From Verrucomicrobiia bacterium (GTDB lineage Bacteria; Verrucomicrobiota; Verrucomicrobiia; Limisphaerales; CAIMTB01): a stretch of 64,000 nt of DNA. Below the pieces are notes generated by a model. It did not search any database. It saw nothing but the letters and a program-made list of their open reading frames with translations, and had not been told where the DNA came from. Below are positions 17,919 to 26,422 of this stretch, piece by piece. The number at the start of each line of letters is the position of its first letter. The stretch's first letter is position 1. Position numbers and translations under genes: made by a program. The DNA is taken from the NCBI GenBank assembly GCA_019634625.1, contig JAHCBA010000001.1, positions 1 through 64,000 on the forward strand, in the 5' to 3' direction.

Positions 17919-19750
17919 GGCAGCGCCGCGATCAGGGGCTCGGGTCGGCTCTCACCTCCCCGCAGGGAGGACACATGATGGTAAAACAGCGCAGGGATCG
18001 CCGACCACTGCACGGGTTTGGAAACGTACTCGTCCATCCCGGCCGCCAGGCACGCTTCGCGGTCGCCGCGAACGGCGCTGGCCGTCATCGCGATGATGGG
18101 GACGCGCCGTCCCGTGCAGGTTTCGTTCTGCCGAATCAGCCGGGTGGCGGCCAGGCCGTCGAGTTCCGGCATCTGGCAGTCCATCAGGACCAGGTCGAAC
18201 GCCTCCTCGGCCGCGGCTTCCACGGCCTGACGGCCATTGACCGCGAAGACCACCTCGCAGCCCATGCGCCCAAGGTAGAGCCCGGCGACCTTGCGGTTGA
18301 CGGGGTTGTCCTCCGCAACCAGCACGCGCAAGGCAACTGGAAACGGGCCAAGGACCGGCGCCCGTTGCGCACGGGGCGATGCCGGCGCCGCGGCGCCGGA
18401 ACACGAAACCACGCCCGGGTCGGCGGCAGCGGGAAGCGGGACGCGCAAAACAAAGGTCGAGCCCTGGCCAGGCATGCTCGATGCCTCGATCGATCCACCC
18501 ATCAGCTCGGCAAGCTGACGGGAGACCGCCAGTCCCAGTCCGGACCCACCGAATTTCCGGGTGATCGAGGAGTCCGCCTGAGAGAAGGCCTTGAAGAGGA
18601 GGGGAAGCTGCTCCGGGACGATTCCAATCCCGGTGTCCCGCACCTCGAACTCAACGCCTGCCGGGCCCGCCGGCAACCCGCACGGGCGCACCGCAAGGCC
18701 GATCGATCCCTGAAGCGTGAACTTGACGGCGTTGCCGACCAGATTGAAGAGCACCTGCCGAAGGCGCACCGGGTCACCCACCAGCACCGCGGGAAGTTCG
18801 GGATGCAACGTGGCGGTCAGCGCGAGCCCCTTGACTTGAGCCTTGGGGATGAAGAGGCCGACAGAGGCGTCCACCAGCGCATCGAGGCGGAACGGCGTCC
18901 GTTCAAGTTCCAGCTTGCCCGCCTCGATCTTAGCGAGGTCGAGGATGTCGTTGAGCTGGGCCAGAAGCGACTCGCTGGAGTACTTCAGCGTATTGGCTGC
19001 GTCCCGCTGCTCGGTGGACAGCGGGGTCCCCAGAAGAAACTCGCACATTCCCAGAACTCCGTTCATCGGGGTGCGGATCTCGTGGCTCATGTTGGCGATG
19101 AACACCGACTTGACGCGGGACGCCTCTTCGGCTGCCAACCGGGCCTCGCGTGCCTCCATCTCGTGCCTCCGACGCTCGACGATCTCGGCCCGCAACGCCG
19201 CGGTGCGGTTCGCCACAATGGCCTCGAGTTCGTCCATGCGAACGCGCGCGGCCCGCTGCAGCCGCCACTTCTCCGTCAGAGCATGGGCGAGCTGGATCAC
19301 CTCCACCGTGTCAAAGGGCTTCTTGAGAATGACCAGGCTGTCCGACTGCCCCAGGCGCCCTGTGATGCCGTCCCACGAATAATCCGAATAGGCCGTGCAG
19401 AGCACCACTTGCAGGCCGGGATCCACCTTCCACAGTCCCTCGATCGTTTCGATCCCATCCATCCCGGGCGGCATCCGCCCATCCACGAAGGCGAGGGCAA
19501 AGGGAGCCCCCCCGCGATACGCCGCTTCCGCACGGAGAATGCCGTCCCGTCCCTGATACGCCGACTCCAGTTCGAAACAGGCTGCCTCCGGCGTGGGTGC
19601 AGGGACGCTCTCCGAGAAGAGCACCGCCTCCATCGCGGCCATCGAGCCCTGCAGCTCCGATACCCTGGGCGTCAGGATCTTGCGGAAGTCATCGTGGATT
19701 GCGGCATTGTCGTCGACGATCAGGATCCGCCGGTTCACCGGAGACGGCAT
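17915..19750 (-). CDS. Hybrid histidine kinase (REC-HisKA-HATPase-REC)
   Basis: A 611-residue soluble hybrid kinase. The N-terminal receiver (RRILIVDDN; phosphoacceptor in FVDGRMPPGMDG) is followed by a coiled coil, a canonical H-box (NMSHEIRTPMNGVLGM), HATPase (NLVGNAVKFT, DTGIGI, GGSGLGLAVSRQL) and a C-terminal receiver (LVLMDCQMPELDG). The ATG at 19750 is chosen by analogy with the paralogue at 10737. Upstream in-frame ATGs at 19915 and 19933 would add a domain-free extension and lack clear ribosome binding sites. It is first in the receptor/YfiR/kinase operon. Confidence 0.88.
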   Translation of the reverse strand: MPSPVNRRILIVDDNAAIHDDFRKILTPRVSELQGSMAAMEAVLFSESVPAPTPEAACFELESAYQGRDGILRAEAAYRGGAPFALAFVDGRMPPGMDGIETIEGLWKVDPGLQVVLCTAYSDYSWDGITGRLGQSDSLVILKKPFDTVEVIQLAHALTEKWRLQRAARVRMDELEAIVANRTAALRAEIVERRRHEMEAREARLAAEEASRVKSVFIANMSHEIRTPMNGVLGMCEFLLGTPLSTEQRDAANTLKYSSESLLAQLNDILDLAKIEAGKLELERTPFRLDALVDASVGLFIPKAQVKGLALTATLHPELPAVLVGDPVRLRQVLFNLVGNAVKFTLQGSIGLAVRPCGLPAGPAGVEFEVRDTGIGIVPEQLPLLFKAFSQADSSITRKFGGSGLGLAVSRQLAELMGGSIEASSMPGQGSTFVLRVPLPAAADPGVVSCSGAAAPASPRAQRAPVLGPFPVALRVLVAEDNPVNRKVAGLYLGRMGCEVVFAVNGRQAVEAAAEEAFDLVLMDCQMPELDGLAATRLIRQNETCTGRRVPIIAMTASAVRGDREACLAAGMDEYVSKPVQWSAIPALFYHHVSSLRGGESRPEPLIAALP

Positions 19751-20053
19751 CGAGGTCGCCGGCGCTTCGTTCGTCGCGACGGGCCCCGGAGGAGGGCAAC
19801 AGGACGCCAATTGGACCGACTCCGCATCGTTCGTGAGAGATCCCACATCGTATTCAACGGCCGGTTGGCACCTGCCATTGAGTTCGCTGGGACTTTTTTG
19901 CGCACCGTCCTCCATGTCACGGCGGACGGGCATGGCAACCCGGCCTTGGAATCGATTTGGATTGAAGCGGCCGGTACGAGAACCGCGACAACGGTCGATC
20001 AGCCCTCCTCAACTCACCCGGGACGGGCGCTCACCGTCCCGCGATGGAAGTCG
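19751..20053. other. Spacer between hybrid-kinase operon and NtrC-type gene
   Basis: About 300 bp with no gene I can support beyond a possible N-terminal extension of the hybrid kinase (to 19933). I see no convincing terminator or promoter in it. Confidence 0.5.
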
Positions 20054-21511
20054 TCAATCGCCCTCGGGGCCACTTCCGGCGTCGTCCAGGTCGCCGTCCC
20101 GCGTGTCCCGGCCATACTCGTGCAGCTTGTTCCGAAGGGTCCGGATGCTGATGCCCAGCAACCGGGCCGCGTGGGTGCGGTTCCCTCCCGTATGGTCGAG
20201 GGCCTTGAAGATCTGGATCCTCTCCAACTCGGCCAGCGACTGGATCCCGTTGGCCCCTTCTCCTGACCCCGTTCCCTCGGCCCCCGCATCCCCGACGGCC
20301 GTCGCCTTCGTGCCCGCAACCGGGGCGAATCCCAGGTGTTCCGCCTCGAGCAAACCTCCCTCGCCACAGAGAATCACGCCGCGCTCAATGACGTTCTGCA
20401 GTTCCCGGACGTTCCCCGGCCAGGAATGGCTCTGCAGGACCCGCAGGCAATCGTCGGCGATCCCGCGCACCCGCACCCCGTGCTTCCGGGCGAACCGCTG
20501 CATGAACTGCTCGGCCAGTTCGGGAACATCCCCGATCCGGTCCCGAAGCGGCGGCACCTGGATGGGCACCACATTGAGCCGGAAGTACAGGTCCTGGCGG
20601 AATTCCTTGCGCTGCACGCTCTGCTCGAGATTCCGGTTGGTGGTCGCGATCACCCGGACATCCACCTTGATCGTCCGATTCCCTCCCACCCGCTCCAGTT
20701 CCCGCTCCTGAAGCACCCGCAGCAGCTTGGCCTGCACCTGGGGCGACACCTCGCTCACCTCGTCCAGCAGGATCGTCCCCCCATGCGCCAGCTCGAACCG
20801 CCCCTCCCGACGGGAAATGGCCCCGGTGAAGGAGCCCCGCTCGTGCCCGAAAAACTCGCTCTCGATCAGGTTCTCCGGGATCGCCGCGCAATTGACCTTG
20901 ATGAACGGCGCCTGGCCCCTCGGGCTTTGGCGGTACAGGGCCCGCGCCACCAGTTCCTTCCCGGTGCCGCTTTCCCCCTGGATCAGCACCGTCGCCTGCG
21001 TCGGCGCAATCTTCCGGATCATCTGCCGCAATCCTTCCATCGCCGGACTGCGCCCCAGCAGCTCGAAACCCGTCTCCTCGCTCTCCTCGTGACTCAGATA
21101 GCGGGTGACGCGCACCAATTGCGAGAAGTCCTCCGCCTTCTTCAGCCGCACCTCGATCTCATCGAAGGTGAAGGGCTTGGTGAGGTAATCGAGCGCCCCC
21201 ATCCGCATGCACTCGACCGCCGACTCGATCGAACCCTCCCCGGTCATCATCACCACATGCGGCCGTTGCGGCCGCGACTGAAGCTCCCGAAGCAGATCCC
21301 GCCCGTCGCCGTCCGGCAGATTCACATCCACCAGGATCAGGTCGAAGGTCTCCCTCCCGAGCAACTCGTGCGCCTCCCCCAGCGTACCCGCGCTGGCCAC
21401 CTCGTACCGCCGCTGCCGCAATTGCAGCTCGAGATTCTTCCGCTGAATCAGATCGTCTTCGAGGACGAGGATCTTCTCGATGGGCATGGGCGCTGGGGTT
21501 TCATCGGGCAC
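20054..21511 (-). CDS. NtrC-family sigma-54-dependent response regulator (FlrC/FlgR-like)
   Basis: A 485-residue activator. The receiver (about 10-125) has acidic pair EDD and phosphoacceptor D62 (LILVDVNLPDGDG). The AAA+ domain carries Walker A GESGTGKE (179-186), the sigma-54 loop GSFTGA (226-231; usual form GAFTGA) and Walker B GTILLDEVSE. A Fis-type helix-turn-helix (about 445-470; NRTHAARLLGISIRTLRNKL) ends the protein. It is the last gene of a chemotaxis/flagellar operon, so control of flagellar class genes is likely. The start may be GTG at 21511 or ATG at 21487; neither has a strong ribosome binding site. Confidence 0.92.
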   Translation of the reverse strand: MPDETPAPMPIEKILVLEDDLIQRKNLELQLRQRRYEVASAGTLGEAHELLGRETFDLILVDVNLPDGDGRDLLRELQSRPQRPHVVMMTGEGSIESAVECMRMGALDYLTKPFTFDEIEVRLKKAEDFSQLVRVTRYLSHEESEETGFELLGRSPAMEGLRQMIRKIAPTQATVLIQGESGTGKELVARALYRQSPRGQAPFIKVNCAAIPENLIESEFFGHERGSFTGAISRREGRFELAHGGTILLDEVSEVSPQVQAKLLRVLQERELERVGGNRTIKVDVRVIATTNRNLEQSVQRKEFRQDLYFRLNVVPIQVPPLRDRIGDVPELAEQFMQRFARKHGVRVRGIADDCLRVLQSHSWPGNVRELQNVIERGVILCGEGGLLEAEHLGFAPVAGTKATAVGDAGAEGTGSGEGANGIQSLAELERIQIFKALDHTGGNRTHAARLLGISIRTLRNKLHEYGRDTRDGDLDDAGSGPEGD

Positions 21512-21926
21512 CCTGCCGGCGGTAGAGGTCGGTCACAAAATGGGGCCGTTGCCGGTTCACGGAAGGCAGCTCGCGAGCCGGGAACATCCCCTTCCTCAAA
21601 AGCATCTGTTCGTTCTCGCGATCCATGACGATGATCTTCATCAGCAGATCCTGGCTCTGCCGAACCAACGCGCCCACCTCCGGATGACGCGCCCGCGCCG
21701 CAGGGCCTCCCGCCTGCCAGGCAGCCCGTGAACTGGCGAGCGCATCTAGCGACGCAACCAGACGGGGAAGCAAGTCCTTTTTGTCCCGCCCCTGCCGCAC
21801 CGGAACCTGCCCCGTGTCGGAGCGCAGTTCCTCCCCCTCTTCGGACACGGCCCGCCATACGGTCTCGTACAGCGCCAGGTTTTCCCGCAGGACGGCGGCG
21901 ATTTCAGAAGGTGCCTTCATCGACAT
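21501..21926 (-). CDS. FlgN-like helical protein, putative flagellar chaperone
   Basis: A 141-residue helical protein. Its C-terminal half (ALVRQSQDLLMKIIVMDREN followed by EQMLLRKG) resembles FlgN-type chaperones of the hook-filament junction proteins, where a long helix and a DxEN-like patch recur. It overlaps the NtrC-type gene by 11 bp and the TPR gene by 23 bp, so all three are translated from one mRNA. ATG at 21926 or 21920 could be used. The family assignment is tentative. Confidence 0.5.
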   Translation of the reverse strand: MSMKAPSEIAAVLRENLALYETVWRAVSEEGEELRSDTGQVPVRQGRDKKDLLPRLVASLDALASSRAAWQAGGPAARARHPEVGALVRQSQDLLMKIIVMDRENEQMLLRKGMFPARELPSVNRQRPHFVTDLYRRQGAR

Positions 21927-23193
21927 TCAAGGATTCCTTTTCCGTCAGCGTCCCCCGCAGCGCCGCCACCCGCTCGGCGACCCCGCCAAGCCAGCCCAAC
22001 TGGTCCGCGCGCCACTGCGCCATCTCCAGCACGGTTCGCAGGTCGGGCGTGCGCTGCCCCTCCTCCAAGCCCTTCCCCCGCTGGACCACATTCGAATAGG
22101 TGGCCGAGGCGCGTCCGGGTTGCTCGAGCCGCTCGTACACCAGACCGATCTGGTACCACAGCGGAAGCTGCCACTCCGGCGAATCATCCAGCACTGCCAG
22201 CCGCTCGAAGATCGCCAGCGCGCTCAGATAATCGCCTTCCTGGTAAAGCTGGTTCCCGATCTTGTTCCCGGCCCGCTTCTGCCAGTAGGCCCACACCCGC
22301 GGATCCTCCGTCGCCTGGGCGCGTTGCACTTCCAGCAGCCGCAACACCTGCCGCAGCGAATCCGCATTCCGCCCCTGCTCCTTCAAGGCGCCCGCCAGCA
22401 GAAATCGCACCTCCGAGGCCTCCGGCAGCCCGCCGTGCGATTCGAGGTACAGCTCCGCCTGGGCCACACACTCGTCCCGCGCCTCGGGCATCATCGAAAG
22501 GGCCCGGATCAGCTTGTAACGCACCTGCGCCCGGTCCAGATGGGGCGACGCCAGCCGCAGCAACCGGCGCAGAAAATCCGCCGCATCCTTCCATCGCCCC
22601 GCCAGGTAATGCGTGTCCGCAATCCCAATCTGTGCCTCCAGCACCAGCCGCTGGTACAGGTCCAGTTGATCCACACGCAGGCTCAGCGCACTCGTCATGA
22701 CCGCGTAGTACTTGGACAATGCCAGCCCGTTCGCCCCCGCACGCCGATACAGGTCTCCCTGCCTCAGCAGCACCTCCACCGTGCTCGGATGCCGCGGATA
22801 CCGGCTCACGTACTGCGACAGGATCTGCTGCACCCGGTTCCACTGCCCCTCGTCCTGCGCCACCCCGGCCAGTTCCAGAAGCGCCGCCCGATGAATCTCG
22901 TCCGGGGCGTCCGACTCCAGCAACTGGGTGAGGTGACGCGTCGCCTGGGAACGATGACCGCTCGCCCGCAGCGTCCGCGCCATTTCCAACCGCACCCCAT
23001 GCGCCTGCAGGCCGGTCCCCGTCACCCCTGTCCCCGCTGCCACAGCCTCCCCACCCGGGTTGATCCCCACCCCCACCCCTCCCGGATCCGCCCCCACACC
23101 GCCACCCGCCAGCGCCACCGTCCCAACCAGAACCAGGACCAGCGCCGCCAGGCGCCGCCCGGCCCGATCTCCTCGATGAATTCCAGCAGGCAT
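21904..23193 (-). CDS. Secreted or membrane-anchored TPR-repeat protein
   Basis: A 429-residue protein with an N-terminal hydrophobic export segment (about 15-34), a Gly-rich linker, then helical tetratricopeptide-like repeats from about 65 to the end (RHLTQLLESD, RVQQILSQYVSRYPRHPSTV, QLYQEGDYLSALAIFERLAVL, WYQIGLVYERLEQPGRASATY). It probably acts as a periplasmic or surface scaffold. Its place between motility genes suggests a role in the flagellar envelope structure, but no specific function can be named. Confidence 0.7.
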   Translation of the reverse strand: MPAGIHRGDRAGRRLAALVLVLVGTVALAGGGVGADPGGVGVGINPGGEAVAAGTGVTGTGLQAHGVRLEMARTLRASGHRSQATRHLTQLLESDAPDEIHRAALLELAGVAQDEGQWNRVQQILSQYVSRYPRHPSTVEVLLRQGDLYRRAGANGLALSKYYAVMTSALSLRVDQLDLYQRLVLEAQIGIADTHYLAGRWKDAADFLRRLLRLASPHLDRAQVRYKLIRALSMMPEARDECVAQAELYLESHGGLPEASEVRFLLAGALKEQGRNADSLRQVLRLLEVQRAQATEDPRVWAYWQKRAGNKIGNQLYQEGDYLSALAIFERLAVLDDSPEWQLPLWYQIGLVYERLEQPGRASATYSNVVQRGKGLEEGQRTPDLRTVLEMAQWRADQLGWLGGVAERVAALRGTLTEKESLNVDEGTF

Positions 23194-23208
23194 GGCTCCA
23201 GGTTCCGG

Positions 23209-23739
23209 CTACCGCCCGCGCGTGTACGTCGCCTGACTGGACCGCCTCGCCGCCGGCTGCGGCGGCACAAAGCGCACCGGCTCCGCCACCAGCAGCGCCG
23301 CCCGGCTCGCCTCCGCGTCCGTGAAGAACGGCACCAGCAACTGCGGCGTGACGATCTCGGCCCGTTCCGCAACCCCCAACTCCAGCGGCGTCGTTCCAGC
23401 CCAGGTCAGCGTCGGCACCCCATTGGTCGAACCGCCGGCGACCGCCACCCCGGCCGTGCCGGAAGGCCCCTCGACCCGCTCCAGGACAGCCCCGGACTGC
23501 CCCCCCGAAGCTCCGTTCGCCGAGGCTTGCGGTCCCGCCTCCGCCGGGGTCGAAACGGCAGGCGCCGGATCCCACAGCGCCAGCGGCGGCAGCACCACCG
23601 GGTTGGCCACCACCGGCTTCGGCCGTTGATACCGCAACCTCGGGGGCGCGTCGCTGGCGAGATAGCCTCCCGCCCAACCCAAGCCGCTGCCCCACAGGCC
23701 CGCGGCCACCATCAACGCATGTCCGGCCGGCAGCTTCAT
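23209..23739 (-). CDS. Hypothetical exported protein
   Basis: A 176-residue protein with a hydrophobic N-terminus (about 6-27), then Pro/Ala/Gly-rich low-complexity sequence and a short conserved-looking core (GVAERAEIVTPQLLVPFFTDAE). I do not recognise the family. It lies 15 bp upstream of the TPR gene and 19 bp downstream of the REC-REC-STAS gene, within one operon; it may be an envelope component of the same machine as the TPR protein. Confidence 0.6.
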   Translation of the reverse strand: MKLPAGHALMVAAGLWGSGLGWAGGYLASDAPPRLRYQRPKPVVANPVVLPPLALWDPAPAVSTPAEAGPQASANGASGGQSGAVLERVEGPSGTAGVAVAGGSTNGVPTLTWAGTTPLELGVAERAEIVTPQLLVPFFTDAEASRAALLVAEPVRFVPPQPAARRSSQATYTRGR

Positions 23740-23758
23740 GGCCTCGATCGGCAGCGGC

Positions 23759-24907
23759 CTACGCCGCCACCGGCACCTCCCGGCCGTTCAATGCCGTCAG
23801 CGCATCCTCAAACGAACTGGCAAACGACCAGTCCTTCGTCTCCTCGTACTTCCGGCATTCCTGGATCACCACCGGCGACCCGATCATCCGCAACCGCAGC
23901 GACAATTCGTTGCAGAACTGCATCACCTCGAGTCCCAGCTTGATCAGCAGGATGTCCGCGGACTTCAACGCGCTCACATCGAACACCACCCGCCCAAAGC
24001 CCGCATCCACCGCCTCCGCCACCTTGGCCCGAAGGTGCGAGGACACCTCGTTGGCCACCGCTCCGTTGAAGGACACCGGCAGGCTCAGCACCAGCACGCC
24101 GTCCCGGTGCTGGAAGTACTTGTACGAAGTGTCCAGCGAGAGCGCCCGGGCAACCTTCCCCTTCAGTTCCTCAAACTCGATCGGCTTGGTGATCACACCC
24201 GTGAATCCGCTCTGCTGCGCCCGCGCCTGATCCTCCACCGCGTTTTTCACGCACATCGCAAACACCGGCACCGACTTCGTCCGCGCATTCCCCCGCAGCG
24301 CCTGGAACAGCGAGAACGCCGAATCGTCCGGCAGCGTGAGGCTCACCAGCACCGCATCCGGCGCCGTCTGATGGCAGTAGTCCAGCGCCTCCCCCGCCTG
24401 GCCCCGCGCCACCACCGTCCACTGCGTGTCCGCCAACCCGGCCCGCACCTGATCACCAATCGCCGGCTTGTCGTCCACCACCAGAATCGACAGGGCGTCG
24501 TCGAAGCGCCGCGCCTTCACCGGCTGCAGCCCCTTGGGCTTCAGGTCGATGATCCGCCCCACCCGCTCCACGATCAGCTCCTCCTTGAAGGGCTTCACCA
24601 GGTAGTCGCGCACCCCCTGTTTGGCGATCCGCAGGACGTTCTCGCGCCCGGATTCGGCGGTCAGCATGACCACCGGGATCGATTTGAGGTCGGGATCCGA
24701 CTTCAGCTTGGTGAGCGCCTCGTATCCGTCCATCACCGGCATGGTGAGGTCGAGGATGATCACATGCGGCCGTTCCTTCGCCGCCACCGCCAGCCCCTCC
24801 ACCCCGTTCGAGGCCTCGAACACCTCGCAATCAAAGGGCTTGAAGGCCTTGGCAACGATCAACCGGATCGTCTTGCTGTCGTCAACAGTGAGGATCTTGA
24901 TGGGCAT
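23759..24907 (-). CDS. REC-REC-STAS-like signalling protein
   Basis: A 382-residue protein. The first receiver (1-125) is canonical, with phosphoacceptor D53 in ILDLTMPVMDG and Lys105 in LVKPF. The second (about 140-265) keeps VVDD at its start but has Ser189 where the phosphoacceptor Asp should be (VLVSLTLPDD), so it is probably a pseudo-receiver. The C-terminal 100 residues (LVLSLPVSFNGAVANEVSSHL, VVFDVSALKSADILLIKLG) look like a STAS/anti-sigma-antagonist-type domain. It follows cheX by 10 bp with GGGGA ahead of the ATG, so a chemotaxis or motility adaptor role is likely. Confidence 0.75.
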   Translation of the reverse strand: MPIKILTVDDSKTIRLIVAKAFKPFDCEVFEASNGVEGLAVAAKERPHVIILDLTMPVMDGYEALTKLKSDPDLKSIPVVMLTAESGRENVLRIAKQGVRDYLVKPFKEELIVERVGRIIDLKPKGLQPVKARRFDDALSILVVDDKPAIGDQVRAGLADTQWTVVARGQAGEALDYCHQTAPDAVLVSLTLPDDSAFSLFQALRGNARTKSVPVFAMCVKNAVEDQARAQQSGFTGVITKPIEFEELKGKVARALSLDTSYKYFQHRDGVLVLSLPVSFNGAVANEVSSHLRAKVAEAVDAGFGRVVFDVSALKSADILLIKLGLEVMQFCNELSLRLRMIGSPVVIQECRKYEETKDWSFASSFEDALTALNGREVPVAA

Positions 24908-24917
24908 AGTCCCCGTT

Positions 24918-25385
24918 TCAGCTGGATTTGATAAGTGTTTCCACCACGAACTGCCGGTCGCCGCAGCGAAACGTATTCACCCGGCGCGTCGTTGAACTGA
25001 CCGACTCAATGACAAAATGGCTTCCCCGCACAATCGACGGGATCGTCAGCACGCACGGCATCCCCCGGTCCGACAACTGCGACTTGATCTGACCCACCAC
25101 CATGTTGGTCAGCTCCCCCACCGCGTCGTTGACCATCTCGTCGCCCTCGATCTCCTCCGTCGCCAGACCGAGCATCCGTCCCGTGATCTCCCGCGCCAGG
25201 GGCGCACTGGCGTAGATGTACACCACTCCGCTCAAGCGCCCGATGAACCCCACCGATCCCGCCACGTGCGGTTCTCCGTTCCACGTCGGCACCCCGGCCT
25301 CCTCGGGCGTCACCTTGAGACTCAACATCGTCTCGAAGGCGCGGGCCACCGCCTGAGTGACCAGTTCCTCCAGTTGATCGATCAT
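24918..25385 (-). CDS. cheX: CheX-family chemotaxis phosphatase
   Basis: A 155-residue single-domain protein with the CheC/CheX/FliY active-site pattern E-x2-N in NDAVGELTNMVVGQIKSQL, preceded by AREITGRMLG. CheX dephosphorylates CheY-P; in this locus the substrate may instead be the adjacent receiver protein. It is the first gene of the 25385-20054 operon. A sigma-28-type promoter ends only 9 nt before the ATG, with no room for a ribosome binding site, so the mRNA is probably leaderless. Confidence 0.88.
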   Translation of the reverse strand: MIDQLEELVTQAVARAFETMLSLKVTPEEAGVPTWNGEPHVAGSVGFIGRLSGVVYIYASAPLAREITGRMLGLATEEIEGDEMVNDAVGELTNMVVGQIKSQLSDRGMPCVLTIPSIVRGSHFVIESVSSTTRRVNTFRCGDRQFVVETLIKSS

Positions 25386-25394
25386 GCACCCGTT

Positions 25395-25421
25395 ACATCG
25401 GCATTTTCTGCCCGCCCTTGA
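25395..25421 (-). promoter_or_regulatory. Sigma-28 (FliA)-type promoter of cheX
   Basis: Minus strand: TCAAGGGC, 11 bp, GCCGATGT. The bacterial sigma-28 consensus is TAAAGTTT-N11-GCCGATAA. The -10 element ends 9 nt before the cheX ATG at 25385, which puts the expected transcription start at or within a few nt of the start codon. Confidence 0.8.
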
Positions 25422-25440
25422 GCGCCCGGTTTCGATTTCC

Positions 25441-25467
25441 TCAAGTCGCCGCCGCCTCAGCCGATAT
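25441..25467 (+). promoter_or_regulatory. Sigma-28 (FliA)-type promoter of the HDOD gene
   Basis: Plus strand: TCAAGTCG, 11 bp, GCCGATAT. It is divergent from the cheX promoter, with 19 bp between the two -35 elements. The -10 element ends 9 nt before the ATG at 25477, again predicting a leaderless mRNA. Confidence 0.8.
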
Positions 25468-25476
25468 CGATGACCG

Positions 25477-26394
25477 ATGAGCGTCGCCGTCGCCCCATGT
25501 CCCGTCGAGTTGCCGCGCTATACGACGGCCCAGATCGAGACCCGCCTGCACTCCTGCCCCCGCCTGCCCTCCCTCGGCAGCGTCAACAGCGCCCTCCGGG
25601 AACTGCTCAGCGCCGACCACCGCTACACCACCCAGATCGCCGAAATCATCCGCCGCGACCCCAGCCTCACCGAACGCCTCCTGCGCCTCGTCAATTCGGT
25701 GTATTACGGATTCTCCACCCCCGTGAACAGCATCGAGGAGGCCGTCTTCTTCCTCGGCGTGCGCCAGATCCGCCAACTCGCCATGATGACCCCCATCATC
25801 GAGGACTTCCAAAAGCTGTCCGCCGGGGCCCCCTTCGACTGGCGCGAGTTCTGGCAGCATTGCATCGGTACTGCGATCCTGGCCCGCGAAGTCCTCGGCA
25901 CCTTCGAGATCCCCGGCGACGAATCCGACTACGTCGCGGGACTCGTCCACGATGTCGGCAAGATCGCCATGGCCGCCGCCTTCCCCAAACACTTCGCGGC
26001 CATCCATACCCTCCACCGCGAATCCCTGCGCGACCTCACCGAGCTCGAATCGGAGATCCTCGGCGTCGATCACTGCGAACTCGGGGCCCTGTACCTCCGC
26101 AACCATCGCCTCCCCGACCTGCTCGTGGAGGCCGCCCGCCACCATCACCGCCCGGAACTCGCCAGTCGCCATGTCCGCATCGTGGCGGCCGTCCAGATCG
26201 CCGATCTCCTCGTCCGCCACGGACGCGTCGGGCACAGCGGGAACCATGTCGAAGTCACCTCGGAGGCCTGGACCAGCGCATCCGGCTGGGCCATCCTCTG
26301 CGGCCGCCGGCCCCACACCGAACGGACCATCGCCGAGGCCAGCCTCATGCGGAGCCTCCAACGCCTTCCCAGCATCCTCGAGGGGCTCGTCTAG
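25477..26394 (+). CDS. HDOD-domain signalling protein
   Basis: A 305-residue protein with an HDOD domain over about residues 25-220 (LPSLGSVNSALRELL, IAEIIRRDPSLTERLLRLVNS, SIEEAVFFLGVRQIRQLAMM, GLVHDVGKIAM). HDOD proteins are non-catalytic HD relatives found in regulators of motility, c-di-GMP signalling and chemotaxis arrays. This is the only plus-strand gene in the motility region; it diverges from cheX and has its own sigma-28-type promoter, so it is likely part of the late flagellar regulon. It converges on the kinase at 26414 with only 19 bp between stop codons. Confidence 0.88.
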   Translation: MSVAVAPCPVELPRYTTAQIETRLHSCPRLPSLGSVNSALRELLSADHRYTTQIAEIIRRDPSLTERLLRLVNSVYYGFSTPVNSIEEAVFFLGVRQIRQLAMMTPIIEDFQKLSAGAPFDWREFWQHCIGTAILAREVLGTFEIPGDESDYVAGLVHDVGKIAMAAAFPKHFAAIHTLHRESLRDLTELESEILGVDHCELGALYLRNHRLPDLLVEAARHHHRPELASRHVRIVAAVQIADLLVRHGRVGHSGNHVEVTSEAWTSASGWAILCGRRPHTERTIAEASLMRSLQRLPSILEGLV

Positions 26395-26422
26395 GCCGTA
26401 TCCCTGCACCTGGCTACGGCTC
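26393..26422. terminator. Convergent hairpin with ends like the 55.8-kb palindromic element
   Basis: GGCCGTATCC and GGCTACGGCT pair (8 of 9 core bases) around a short loop between the convergent HDOD and kinase genes, and the hairpin includes the stop codons of both. There is no T-tract. The arms match the terminal sequences of the element at 55778-55951 (GCCGTATCCATGCAG and CATGGCTACGGC), so this may be a collapsed copy reused as a bidirectional terminator. Confidence 0.5.
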
